NCBI GenBank assembly: GCA_964511435.1
Contig: CAZEFH010000003.1
Location: 21,358-85,357, forward strand
DNA from: JBGSPL01 sp964511435
Lineage (GTDB): Bacteria; Patescibacteriota; CPR2; UBA1875; CAIMLA01
Reading direction: 5' to 3'
DNA length: 64,000 bases
Below the pieces are notes generated by a model, which saw only the letters and a program-made list of their open reading frames with translations, did no database searches and was not told the DNA's origin. Positions 14,413-21,861 of this stretch are shown piece by piece (within the stretch, counting starts at the first letter, position 1; every line of letters begins with the position of its first letter). Both the position numbers and the translations under genes were made by a program.

Positions 14413-14703
14413 ATGAAAGAATGTCGTATCTGTGGCAACTCAGACAAGTGGGCGCTCACAAAGCACCATTTCTTCCACCCGGCTAAGTACTTCAACCTTA
14501 CGGTTTTCCGTTCTGTTCATGTCCGCCTTTGTGATTCTTGTCACGCTGGTTATCACCATTTCTACGACGTCTACTGTCGGGGAAGCTTCGACTGTGGTGG
14601 TTGTAAGTACCGAAAGGTTTGCTGTCACAGAAGCCTTTTCAGGTACATGCATATCGCCCTCAAGGGACGTCTAGACTTTGGCTACGGTAGAAGGGCGGCC
14701 TAG
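14413..14703 (+). CDS. Small HNH-like zinc protein, orphan cassette
   Basis: A 96-residue cysteine- and histidine-rich protein. From the ATG at 14413: Cys4/Cys7 (CRICG), His18-His19 (TKHHFFHP), Cys40/Cys43/His44 (LCDSCH), His48-His49, then Cys55, Cys61, Cys64, Cys70 and Cys71. The CxxC ... HH ... CxxCH layout matches the zinc-supported HNH nuclease core, so a small nuclease or a structural zinc-finger protein is plausible. The GGGAGG site fits the ATG at 14413 (eight bases) better than the one at 14410. It stands alone and ends in a long perfect hairpin. Activity is not established. Confidence 0.6.
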   Translation: MKECRICGNSDKWALTKHHFFHPAKYFNLTVFRSVHVRLCDSCHAGYHHFYDVYCRGSFDCGGCKYRKVCCHRSLFRYMHIALKGRLDFGYGRRAA

Positions 14704-14737
14704 GGCTGTGTATCCGCAAAGTGGCGGATACACAGCC
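14704..14737 (+). terminator. Hairpin after the HNH-like gene
   Basis: GGCTGTGTATCCGC (14704-14717) / GCGGATACACAGCC (14724-14737), a perfect 14-bp stem with a 6-base loop and no T-run. Confidence 0.65.
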
Positions 14738-14759
14738 AAGCCGATTATTGGAAAACTAT

Positions 14760-14830
14760 TTGACACTAGTTTTATCAGGGGTCTAAAATATGTATGAGGT
14801 GGATGTCCCGAGACGGGGCATTTTAATAAA
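14760..14830 (+). promoter_or_regulatory. pyrG promoter and leader hairpin
   Basis: TTGACA (14760-14765), 18 bases, TAAAAT (14784-14789). The ~60-nt leader holds ATGTCCC / GGGGCAT (about 14803-14821, one G-U pair) followed by TTTTAAT, which resembles a weak intrinsic terminator. Gram-positive pyrG genes are often controlled by leader attenuation, but the mechanism here is not evident. Confidence 0.45.
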
Positions 14831-14854
14831 GTAGATGGAGAGGGGAGTACGGCG

Positions 14855-16459
14855 TTGGGTAAGCACACAAAATACATCTTTGTTACAGGTGGAGTACTAT
14901 CGGGTCTCGGCAAGGGGATATTCGCGGCCAGCATTGGCAACATCCTCGGAAGCCGAGGTTTTTCTGTTAATATGCAAAAATGCGACCCTTACCTCAATGT
15001 CGACGCTGGTACTCTCAATCCTGGTGAGCATGGTGAAGTTTTTGTTACTGACGACGGCGCAGAGACTGATCTAGATCTCGGCCACTACGAGCGTTTTGTT
15101 GATACTCCGATGACAAAGCTCTCATCAGTGATGACCGGTAAGATTTACACCCAAGTTTTGGATGACGAACGTAAAGGTAAATACCTCGGCAAAACTGTTC
15201 AAGTCGTTCCTCACATTACGACCAAGATTCAGGAAAACATCATGAAGGCGGCGGGTGACTTCGATATCCATATCGTCGAAATCGGCGGTACTGTCGGTGA
15301 CTACGAAGGACTGCACTTTATCGAGGCGATTCGTCAGATGAAGCGCAAGGTCGGTCGCGAGAATGTACTTTATGCTCATCTAGTATATTTGCCCTACCTC
15401 AATACTTCAAAGGAGCTGAAGACCAAGCCGGCTCAGAGCAGTGTTCGCGATCTGTTGCAGCTCGGGATTCATGCAAATATTATCGGTTGTAGAGCCGATA
15501 GCGAGATTGGAGAGGAGCATATTCAGAAAATCGCGATGTTCTCTGATGTCGATAACGAGGCAGTTGTGCCACTACCTACAATCAAAAGTGTCTATGAAGT
15601 TCCGCGAAATCTTGAGAAGGCAGGTCTCGGTGACTACATTTGCGACAAGCTTGAACTACCAAAACATAAGCCAAAGGCAAATGGACTCGAGAAATATCTC
15701 GACGACCTGGCAGCTGCCAAGGGCGAGATTCGTGTAGGACTGATTGCAAAGTATATGGCTAATGAGGATACCTACAAGAGCGTTAATGAGGCTCTTCAGT
15801 CAGCAGCAGTTGCCAACGGTAAATGTGTCAAGATTGAGTGGATTGATGCAGAAAAGATAGAGAAGCAAGGAGTAGAGATTCTTGAGGGCCTAGACGGGAT
15901 TGTGGTGCCAGGAGGATTTGGAAATCGAGGCACTGAAGGCAAGATAATGGCGGCAAAGTATGCGCGTGAGCACGGTGTTCCTTATCTTGGTCTATGTCTC
16001 GGAATGCAGATTGCCACAATTGAGTTTGCGAGGAATGTTCTCGGATGGAAGGATGCAAATAGTGAAGAATTTGCGCCTGAGGGTGGCTGTAATGTGATTC
16101 ACATCATGCCTGAGCAGAAGGCAAAAATGGAACAGGATGAGTATGGCGCGACGATGCGTCTCGGGGCTTATCCGTGTGTACTTGATAAGCAATCGCGTTC
16201 ACGTAAGCTATATGGTACTGACAAGATTAGCGAACGTCATCGTCATCGTTTTGAGTTTAACAATGATCATCGCGAGGAGTTTGTATCTGCAGGAATGCTC
16301 TTTGCAGGGCTTTCGCCTGATCATCACCTAGTAGAAATAGTGGAGATTCCAGAACATAAGTTCTACGTGGGAGTTCAGTTTCATCCAGAGTTCAAGTCTC
16401 GTCCAGGGAAGCCACATCCGCTATTTGATGGTTTTGTTAAAGCTATTCTTCAAAAATAA
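14855..16459 (+). CDS. pyrG: CTP synthase
   Basis: A 534-residue cytoplasmic enzyme converting UTP to CTP with ATP and glutamine. The N-terminal amidoligase domain opens with the P-loop GGVLSGLGKGI. The C-terminal class I glutaminase domain has its nucleophile Cys381 in GLCLGMQ and the catalytic His/Glu pair in HPEFKSRPG. Full family length. The start is a TTG preceded by AGGGGAG at about seven bases; no better ATG exists. A promoter and a hairpin-bearing leader precede it. Confidence 0.96.
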   Translation: MGKHTKYIFVTGGVLSGLGKGIFAASIGNILGSRGFSVNMQKCDPYLNVDAGTLNPGEHGEVFVTDDGAETDLDLGHYERFVDTPMTKLSSVMTGKIYTQVLDDERKGKYLGKTVQVVPHITTKIQENIMKAAGDFDIHIVEIGGTVGDYEGLHFIEAIRQMKRKVGRENVLYAHLVYLPYLNTSKELKTKPAQSSVRDLLQLGIHANIIGCRADSEIGEEHIQKIAMFSDVDNEAVVPLPTIKSVYEVPRNLEKAGLGDYICDKLELPKHKPKANGLEKYLDDLAAAKGEIRVGLIAKYMANEDTYKSVNEALQSAAVANGKCVKIEWIDAEKIEKQGVEILEGLDGIVVPGGFGNRGTEGKIMAAKYAREHGVPYLGLCLGMQIATIEFARNVLGWKDANSEEFAPEGGCNVIHIMPEQKAKMEQDEYGATMRLGAYPCVLDKQSRSRKLYGTDKISERHRHRFEFNNDHREEFVSAGMLFAGLSPDHHLVEIVEIPEHKFYVGVQFHPEFKSRPGKPHPLFDGFVKAILQK

Positions 16460-16538
16460 TACTTGCATTACCTATTCATAGTCGGGTGTATAATATAGTT
16501 AGGTCGACTTATTGATTGGGTTAATGAGGGGAAACGTC

Positions 16539-16718
16539 ATGACAAAGAACTTTTTACTTGTTCTCGGCGTCTTGATGCTTCTCATGGGTGTCTGGGGACT
16601 TCTAGCTGCTTGGTCTGTTGACCTTGCTTTCGGTCTTCCTGTCGACCCATGGTGGCACGCTGTCGTCAAGGTCGTGCTTGGTGGTGCTGCTGTTTATGTA
16701 GCATATACCGACAAATAA
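16539..16718 (+). CDS. Small two-helix membrane protein
   Basis: A 59-residue protein made almost entirely of two hydrophobic segments (residues ~5-27 and ~38-56) joined by a short loop with PVDPWW. GAGGGG lies before the ATG at 16539, and TGTATAAT upstream (about 16488-16495) suggests its own promoter. It is followed by a terminator, so it is a single-gene unit. The family is not recognised; similar tiny DUF-type membrane proteins are common in reduced genomes. Confidence 0.65.
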   Translation: MTKNFLLVLGVLMLLMGVWGLLAAWSVDLAFGLPVDPWWHAVVKVVLGGAAVYVAYTDK

Positions 16719-16744
16719 TCCTTTCTGTTGATCTGTTTTGATTC

Positions 16745-16770
16745 GAAGAAGTCCGTATGGACTTCTTCTT
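16745..16770 (+). terminator. Terminator of the small membrane protein gene
   Basis: GAAGAAGTCC (16745-16754), loop GTAT, GGACTTCTTC (16759-16768). Confidence 0.75.
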
Positions 16771-16779
16771 CAATATGTA

Positions 16780-16817
16780 AAGTATGTATTGACATACTTA
16801 GTATATTTGACTAGAAT
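16780..16817 (+). promoter_or_regulatory. Promoter of efflux operon with palindromic operator over the -35
   Basis: TTGACA (16789-16794), 17 bases, TAGAAT (16812-16817). A perfect palindrome AAGTATGT-ATTG-ACATACTT (16780-16799) covers the -35 box. This is the geometry of a repressor operator; the AbrB-like or an unlinked MarR/TetR-type protein could bind it. Confidence 0.6.
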
Positions 16818-16842
16818 ATTTTAGTAATAAGAAGGAGGAAAC

Positions 16843-18510
16843 TTGGTAAAATTATCTCAAAAATCCAGTGCTGAACCCGCGAAAGAGGGGTTTTTTAGCA
16901 AATGGGGAACAGTTTTTGTTCTTAGTATGGCGCTCGCAATTATTCTGATTGACGCTACCCTACTGAACGTATCACTATCTACCTTAGTAAAAGATTTAAA
17001 TACTGATATCCAGAGCCTGCAGTGGGTGATTACTGCATATTCTCTGACTATTGCGGCGCTTACTATTACTGGTGGGCGTCTAGGTGACCTTTTCGGTCGC
17101 AAGCGGATGTTTATCGTTGGTGCAGCACTTTTTGCGGTCGGTTCATTCGTTGCCTCTATTAGTACTAGTGTACCGCAGATGATCCTGGGAGAATCAATCA
17201 TTGAAGGTATTGGTGCTGCAATGATGATGCCTGCTACCGCGTCTCTTCTAGTTTCAAAGTATCATGGTCGTGATCGTGGTGTTGCTTTTGGTATCTGGGG
17301 TGGTGTTGCGGCAGCCTCTACTGCCATCGGTCCGCTACTTGGTGGCTGGCTTACTACCAACTATAGCTGGCGCTGGGGTTTTCGAATCAATGTTGTGATT
17401 GCTGCCCTACTTATCATTGGATCAGTGATTATCAAGGAGTGTCGTGATCAAGAAGAGAAACCTAGCCTGGACTGGCTTGGGGTAATCCTATCTTCTGGCG
17501 GCATGCTTGCTCTGGTCTATGGAATTATTGAATCATCAAAATATGGTTGGTGGAAAGCCAAAGAAACTTTAGTCGCTTTCGGCTATAACTTCAAGTTTAT
17601 CGGCGACCTCTCTGTGACGCCGATTGCGATTGCAGTTGGAGTCATCATTCTGTCTCTGTTTATTATTTGGGAAAAGAGAACCGAGAGACTAGGGGAAACA
17701 CCATTGGTATCCATGAGTCTATTTAAAAATAAACAGTTTGTGTCGGGTGCTATTACGACTTCGATTCTTTCGCTTGGTCAGTCAGGTCTTATCTTCTCAG
17801 TGCCGGTATTTCTTCAATCGGTCAGAGGTGAAGACGCCTTCCATACAGGACTTGCGCTGCTACCAATGTCAGTTACATCGCTCATTGTGGCGCCAGTGGC
17901 GGGATTCCTCGGACACAAAGTTGCTCCGAAGCGACTGGTACAGGTTGGCCTATTTGTAAATACTCTTGCCTATATCACTCTTTATTACACGATGAAGGTT
18001 ACTAGTGTCCCGGCAGACTTTACACCCGCCTTTATCTTGATGGGACTAGGAATGGGACTTACGATGGCATCCATTAGTAATGTCACGCTTTCTGCCGTGT
18101 CTCCAGAACAGTCTGGAGAGGCAAGCGGTGTGAATAACACTCTCCGTCAGCTCGGCGCTACTCTGGGGACCGCGGTTGTTGGTGCTATCATGCTTGGAGC
18201 TGTTTCTACTAACCTAACAGACGGAATCAATAATAGTAAGGTTATACCAAAAGTAGCTAAGCCAGCCCTTACAGAAATGGCAGCAAATCAGAGCTCCAAG
18301 ATTGAGTTTGGTGGTGGCGCGAGCGTGCCGGGCTTTATTGCAGAGCCTATCAGAGTTGAACTTACCAAGATTAGTCACAATGCCATCACCGATGCTAGTC
18401 GTAACTCCCTTCTGTATACTATTGCATTTGTTGCTCTCGGATTTGTTTCGGCTTTCTGGTTACCAAAGGGAACTCAAATAGAAACCGAAAAGAGTCTAGC
18501 AAAGAAGTAG
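16843..18510 (+). CDS. MFS drug-efflux transporter, EmrB/QacA (DHA2, 14-TM) family
   Basis: A 555-residue polytopic protein with the length and spacing of 14-helix DHA2 drug:proton antiporters. Motif A is visible as GGRLGDLFGRKRMF in the loop after helix 2, and the helix-5 motif C region is GGVAAASTAIGPLLGGWL. The N-terminus has about 25 soluble residues. The start is TTG with AAGGAGG directly upstream. The promoter carries a palindromic operator, suggesting induction by a ligand-binding repressor. An AbrB-family gene follows nine bases later. The drug or metabolite exported is not determinable. Confidence 0.9.
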   Translation: MVKLSQKSSAEPAKEGFFSKWGTVFVLSMALAIILIDATLLNVSLSTLVKDLNTDIQSLQWVITAYSLTIAALTITGGRLGDLFGRKRMFIVGAALFAVGSFVASISTSVPQMILGESIIEGIGAAMMMPATASLLVSKYHGRDRGVAFGIWGGVAAASTAIGPLLGGWLTTNYSWRWGFRINVVIAALLIIGSVIIKECRDQEEKPSLDWLGVILSSGGMLALVYGIIESSKYGWWKAKETLVAFGYNFKFIGDLSVTPIAIAVGVIILSLFIIWEKRTERLGETPLVSMSLFKNKQFVSGAITTSILSLGQSGLIFSVPVFLQSVRGEDAFHTGLALLPMSVTSLIVAPVAGFLGHKVAPKRLVQVGLFVNTLAYITLYYTMKVTSVPADFTPAFILMGLGMGLTMASISNVTLSAVSPEQSGEASGVNNTLRQLGATLGTAVVGAIMLGAVSTNLTDGINNSKVIPKVAKPALTEMAANQSSKIEFGGGASVPGFIAEPIRVELTKISHNAITDASRNSLLYTIAFVALGFVSAFWLPKGTQIETEKSLAKK

Positions 18511-18518
18511 GAGGCTGT

Positions 18519-18740
18519 ATGTTTCATAAGAAGCCAAAAATGTGGGGAGTATCGACTCTCGGCGAGCGCGGTCAGATTGTAATTCCGGTGAAGATGCGCG
18601 ACGAGCTAGGCCTCGAGAAAGGTGATAATTTCGTATTCATCACTAAGGACAGGCTAATAGGTATGGTTCGTGAGGAAGATATGACTGGTATGTTGAGAGA
18701 GATGCTAGATAAAATCGAGGACTTTAAAAAAGAAAATTAA
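18519..18740 (+). CDS. AbrB/SpoVT-family DNA-binding protein
   Basis: A 73-residue protein whose first two thirds are a swapped-hairpin AbrB domain: STLGERGQIVIPVKMRDELG followed by KGDNFVFI. Such proteins act as dimers or tetramers on DNA, often as antitoxins or transition-state regulators. The C-terminal ~25 residues form an acidic helix (MTGMLREMLDKIEDF) that could bind a partner. AGGAGG lies five bases before the ATG. Its place behind the MFS gene suggests it regulates this operon, possibly through the palindrome at 16780-16799. Confidence 0.85.
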   Translation: MFHKKPKMWGVSTLGERGQIVIPVKMRDELGLEKGDNFVFITKDRLIGMVREEDMTGMLREMLDKIEDFKKEN

Positions 18741-18743
18741 TAC

Positions 18744-18772
18744 AATGCCAGGGCAGCCGCCCTGGCATTTTG
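18744..18772 (+). terminator. Terminator of the efflux operon
   Basis: AATGCCAGGGC (18744-18754), loop AGCC, GCCCTGGCATT (18759-18769) and T's. The -10 box of the next gene starts two bases later. Confidence 0.85.
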
Positions 18773-18773
18773 C

Positions 18774-18785
18774 TATAATACTTAT
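18774..18785 (+). promoter_or_regulatory. Leaderless -10 box before the SprT-like gene
   Basis: TATAAT (18774-18779) with an upstream TGC (extended -10) stands exactly six bases before the ATG at 18786, and there is no ribosome site. Confidence 0.65.
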
Positions 18786-19259
18786 ATGCGCAGAGATGAT
18801 AAATGGCTATTTCAGAAACTAGATGAGGTGTGGGATGAGTATTTTTCAGACGTACCGCAAGATAATGATGTTCATATAGTTTGGGGACGTAAAGCAAGGC
18901 AGCGACTCGGGAGTATCAAGCCCGGCGAGAAGATCCCAGGCAAACATCAGGAAACTATTATTACGATTAATTCTCTATTCAAAGACGTATTTATTCCTGA
19001 ATATGTTGTTACGGCGACTATCGCTCACGAGCTGGCACATTACGCACACGGATTCCATTCTCCCCTCGAGCGGAAGTATGACAAGCCTCATGAGGGCGGG
19101 ATAGTGCACAAGGAGCTAGCAAGGCGTGGCGTCGATAAGCTAGAGAAGATGCAGAAGCGCTGGATGAAAGAAAATTGGCGAGAATATCTAGAAAAACATT
19201 TACCCAGGAAAACAGTGACGCGGAAAGTTAAAAGGAAGATAATTATCAAATGGATTTAA
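18786..19259 (+). CDS. SprT-like zinc metalloprotease
   Basis: A 157-residue protein with the zinc-protease signature HELAH (residues 81-85) preceded by VVTATIA, and a later His-rich HEGGIVHKE that may supply the third ligand. The layout fits the SprT/YgjP (WLM-like) group of small metalloproteases; eukaryotic relatives (Spartan) cut DNA-protein crosslinks, but no such role is shown here. The C-terminus is strongly basic (KTVTRKVKRKIIIKW), which would suit nucleic-acid contact. It overlaps the next gene by ten bases and appears to be transcribed leaderlessly. Confidence 0.75.
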   Translation: MRRDDKWLFQKLDEVWDEYFSDVPQDNDVHIVWGRKARQRLGSIKPGEKIPGKHQETIITINSLFKDVFIPEYVVTATIAHELAHYAHGFHSPLERKYDKPHEGGIVHKELARRGVDKLEKMQKRWMKENWREYLEKHLPRKTVTRKVKRKIIIKWI

Positions 19260-19864
19260 AAGTAAACTTAGTTAAGGTCGGCCCCGAGCGAACGAACTGC
19301 TATATCGTTTCGGCTAGGAACGATTATCTCGTGGTAGACCCCGGCGCGGATGCAGAAAAGATATTAGAGCTGATTCCAGCTGGAGCAAAGCTGCATTACA
19401 TTTTACTTACACACGGACACTTCGATCATGTCGGGGGTGTTGATGGAATCAAGTCGAAGTTCCCCGATACGCCAGTGATGTTATCAGAGGAAGATGTGAA
19501 ACTATATGAGGAAGTTCCGGAGCAAGGTGTTTTTGTGGGTCAGATTCTGAAAAAGCCAAAAGCAGAACTGGAGGCAATCCGAGGCGGTGAGTTTCTACCG
19601 CTTGCTGAAGACGAGATTGAAGTGATAGCAACCCCTGGTCACACTCCTGGAGGAGTTTGCTACCGGATAGATAAGTATCTATTTACTGGTGATACGCTTT
19701 TTTATCACACTATTGGTCGAACCGACTTGCCATTTTCTGATGAGAATGAAATGCGTGTTAGTCTTGACCTGCTAGCGCATTTGGACCGTAAACTCGTGGT
19801 TTATCCAGGTCATGGGCGAGAATCAACCATCTGTGAGGAAATAAAAAATAATCCATATTTATAA
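19250..19864 (+). CDS. Metallo-beta-lactamase-fold hydrolase, glyoxalase II-like
   Basis: A 204-residue soluble enzyme with the two-metal motif THGHFDHVGG (His55, His57, Asp59, His60), a further metal His in TPGHTPGG, the bridging Asp in FTGDTLF and the last His in YPGHG. The size and the GRTDLP block match the hydroxyacylglutathione-hydrolase-like MBL proteins common in bacteria without glutathione; the true substrate is unknown. Coupled by overlap to the SprT-like gene. Confidence 0.88.
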   Translation: MDLKVNLVKVGPERTNCYIVSARNDYLVVDPGADAEKILELIPAGAKLHYILLTHGHFDHVGGVDGIKSKFPDTPVMLSEEDVKLYEEVPEQGVFVGQILKKPKAELEAIRGGEFLPLAEDEIEVIATPGHTPGGVCYRIDKYLFTGDTLFYHTIGRTDLPFSDENEMRVSLDLLAHLDRKLVVYPGHGRESTICEEIKNNPYL

Positions 19865-19885
19865 GTTTTCCACACTAGAAAAGTC

Positions 19886-19914
19886 TTGCAGTATTTCCTG
19901 ACATCGATTACAAT
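19886..19914 (+). promoter_or_regulatory. Promoter of orphan gene
   Basis: TTGCAG (19886-19891), 17 bases, TACAAT (19909-19914). Confidence 0.55.
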
Positions 19915-19952
19915 TCCGTGGCACGCACCGAAAACAACTGATGGGAGGGGTC

Positions 19953-20606
19953 ATGGCTCCAGTACAAGATCGCTTGTTCGAGCTGTCGGTCTCTCCTTTT
20001 TCGAATGACGGAGAAATCGCGGTGGAGATGCTTCGTTCGGGTACAAGTCTGGCTTCGTTCTCTCGCCTGATGATTCGACTTGCCGCGAATGGCGGTAAGA
20101 TTCGCACGGGCAGGTATACTTACAATCCGCTGCTGCTAGTAGAACGGATCAAGGATATCTTGCTCCGCGGCAAGGAGTCTCCGCATTTCTGGTGTCTCGA
20201 ACGTGACTTTCCCAACAAGTATGGCATCAGGGCATGGGTAAACGACTACTTGCACATTTACCAGCTAGCCAGGCTTCATCCGCTTCGATACCATCTTGAC
20301 GATATGATCGTAGTTACAACTATCGGTGAGGTATCACTCGACGGTTGTGACTGGCTAGCGAGAGAGATGGCGACCGTGGCTGGCTACGAAGCAATGCACC
20401 ATATTGTCGGTGACCAGCTATCGATCTACGACATCTCCTTGCCAGACGACCCCTGTATCAGTTGCAATGAGGCGCTCATCTACTGTTCGCCCTCCGGGTA
20501 CTGTCAGTCGAGGCTGATGTATGTCGCTGCTACTGAGATGGTTGCTGAGGGGGCCTCGGTTCTTGATGCGATATCAGTAATTGATCGGATGCGTGAAGCC
20601 GGCTAG
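19953..20606 (+). CDS. Orphan hypothetical protein, GC-rich cassette
   Basis: Unrecognised, 217 residues, the longest of the orphan cassettes. It starts at the ATG at 19953, behind GGGAGGGG; an ATG at 19941 lies within that site and is unlikely. The protein is soluble and mostly helical by composition. The C-terminal third carries Cys pairs (CISC and, after a gap, YCSPSGYC) that could bind a metal or form disulfides. GC-rich against the MBL and Sua5 neighbours, with its own promoter and a terminator formed across its stop codon. No named motif is visible. Confidence 0.65.
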   Translation: MAPVQDRLFELSVSPFSNDGEIAVEMLRSGTSLASFSRLMIRLAANGGKIRTGRYTYNPLLLVERIKDILLRGKESPHFWCLERDFPNKYGIRAWVNDYLHIYQLARLHPLRYHLDDMIVVTTIGEVSLDGCDWLAREMATVAGYEAMHHIVGDQLSIYDISLPDDPCISCNEALIYCSPSGYCQSRLMYVAATEMVAEGASVLDAISVIDRMREAG

Positions 20607-20630
20607 GAGGGAGCCGGCTTTCGCCTTTTA
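20595..20630 (+). terminator. Terminator of orphan gene
   Basis: AGCCGGCT (20597-20604) / AGCCGGCT (20612-20619) with flanking GA/TTTC, then CGCCTTTTA. The left arm includes the stop codon. Confidence 0.75.
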
Positions 20631-20641
20631 TGGTCTTCTAT

Positions 20642-20647
20642 TATAAT
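20642..20647 (+). promoter_or_regulatory. -10 box starting transcription at the tRNA-like element
   Basis: TATAAT (20642-20647). The expected start (about 20654) is one or two bases before position 1 of the tRNA-like sequence. No clear -35. Confidence 0.5.
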
Positions 20648-20655
20648 TTACTAGG

Positions 20656-20730
20656 CGGGGTGTAGCGCAGTGGCTAGCGGCACCTAATGTGGCGATGAGG
20701 CTGGAAGCTCGAGTCTTTTCATCTCGACCA
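20656..20730 (+). tRNA. tRNA-Pro-like element with aberrant anticodon arm (tRNA pseudogene or tRNA mimic)
   Basis: The 75 bases have a 7-bp acceptor CGGGGTG / CATCTCG, a D-arm GCGC-AGTGGCTA-GCGG (three of four pairs), a T-arm GGAAG-CTCGAGT-CTTTT and an encoded ACCA. The C1-G72 pair and A73 are tRNA-Pro identity features. The anticodon arm is wrong. The best pairing CCTAA/TGAGG leaves an 8-base loop TGTGGCGA without U33; the standard register gives GTG but only two stem pairs. It is therefore not a normal decoder. It begins at the transcription start and ends 24 bases before the Sua5 gene. Confidence 0.5.
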
Positions 20731-20754
20731 GAAAATGATGATGAAGGAATAATA

Positions 20755-21342
20755 ATGGTTATCTACAATTCATTTAATAACGAGAAGTTAATCCAGCTAA
20801 TCAAAGATGGTGGGATTGGCGTGATTCCGACCGATACTATATATGGACTCGTTTGCTCGGCTTTTGACCAGGACGCAGTAGAGAAAATTTACGAGATAAA
20901 GGGTCGGGATGTTGATAAACCAGTGATAATCCTAATCTCAAATCTATCTGATTTGAACAAATTTGGTGTACAGGTTTCTGAGGGTCAGAGAGAGTTTCTA
21001 GGAAAATATTGGCCAGGAAAGGTAAGCGTTATTCTTCCATTGGAAGAGAATGAATTTGACTATCTTTCTCGTGGTCTTGGCACATTAACCTTTCGATTGC
21101 CCAATGACGGTAAACTGAAGGCACTCCTGCAAAAAGTAGGTCCAGTAGTGGCTCCAAGTGCGAATCTACAAGGCGAGGAACCAGCAAAAAACATTGATGA
21201 AGCAATGAACTATTTTCTTGGGAGTGTTGACTTTGGAGTTGATGGTGGCGTGGCCCACGGCAGTGCCTCGACACTAGTGGATTTGACTGGTAATAAACCA
21301 AAAGTATTGAGGCAAGGTGATGTCGAAATCAGAGATATTTAA
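20755..21342 (+). CDS. Sua5/YrdC/YciO-type threonylcarbamoyl-AMP synthase
   Basis: A 195-residue protein of the YrdC fold, which makes threonylcarbamoyl-AMP for the t6A modification at position 37 of ANN-decoding tRNAs. Visible signatures are GVIPTDTIYGLV (residues ~21-32), KGRDVDKPVII, TFRLPND and VAPSANLQGEEP. It lacks the C-terminal Sua5 domain, so it is the short TsaC-like form. The start at 20755 has AAGGA upstream and leaves a leader that is almost entirely the tRNA-Pro-like element, a suggestive pairing for a tRNA-modification gene. It overlaps the MGMT gene by 23 bases. Confidence 0.88.
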   Translation: MVIYNSFNNEKLIQLIKDGGIGVIPTDTIYGLVCSAFDQDAVEKIYEIKGRDVDKPVIILISNLSDLNKFGVQVSEGQREFLGKYWPGKVSVILPLEENEFDYLSRGLGTLTFRLPNDGKLKALLQKVGPVVAPSANLQGEEPAKNIDEAMNYFLGSVDFGVDGGVAHGSASTLVDLTGNKPKVLRQGDVEIRDI

Positions 21343-21625
21343 TCAGGTTTATGAATTAGTTGCACAGGTACCGAAGGGTAAGGTTGTGACCTATGGTGAT
21401 ATTGCGAAAATCGTTGGAGTAAATCCGCGCTATATTGGCTTCATCCTGCATAATAATCCCTATCCTGGGAAGATTCCTTGTCACCGTGTTGTAAATTCAC
21501 ATGGGAAGGTGGCAGCAAATTTTGCCTTTGGCGGCGGTGATTCGCAGAAAAAGTTACTAGAGGTGGAAGGAGTAAAAATTGAGAATTCTAAGCTGCATCT
21601 CAGTGACTATCGGTACTATTTTTAA
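21320..21625 (+). CDS. O6-alkylguanine-DNA alkyltransferase-like protein (single domain, active Cys present)
   Basis: A 101-residue protein consisting only of the C-terminal DNA-binding domain of the MGMT family. The alkyl-acceptor Cys54 lies in IPCHRVV, preceded by the helix-turn-helix VVTYGDIAKIVG and the Asn-hinge region. Alkyltransferase-like proteins of similar size usually have Trp instead of Cys, so this one may be catalytically active despite lacking the N-terminal domain. The ATG at 21320 is favoured over a GTG three bases earlier. Coupled to the Sua5 gene. Confidence 0.88.
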   Translation: MSKSEIFNQVYELVAQVPKGKVVTYGDIAKIVGVNPRYIGFILHNNPYPGKIPCHRVVNSHGKVAANFAFGGGDSQKKLLEVEGVKIENSKLHLSDYRYYF

Positions 21626-21678
21626 GCCATTTCAAAATAGCGTATAATTAATGTAGGGCAATAAAGAAAGGAGGCAGG

Positions 21679-21861
21679 ATGAAAGTTTCTAAAGGTAGAG
21701 GCATCCAGTTCTTTAAGCAACCATTTTTTACACGACAGGGGGAGTATGCAGCGAAGATATATCGCTCTGGTCGTGAACAGCTAGTGAATATTTGGCCATT
21801 TAGTAAGAAGCCATCCAAATCAGCTAAAGCCCTAGTGGATAAAAAGAAAGGGGCAAAATGA
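21679..21861 (+). CDS. Small basic hypothetical protein upstream of mscL
   Basis: A 60-residue Lys/Arg-rich protein (KVSKGRGIQFFKQ ... KKPSKSAKALVDKKKG). AAGGAGG stands six to seven bases before the ATG, and TATAAT (about 21643-21648) gives its promoter. Its stop overlaps the mscL start by four bases. No family is recognised; a nucleic-acid-binding or membrane-surface role is conceivable from charge alone. Confidence 0.6.
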   Translation: MKVSKGRGIQFFKQPFFTRQGEYAAKIYRSGREQLVNIWPFSKKPSKSAKALVDKKKGAK

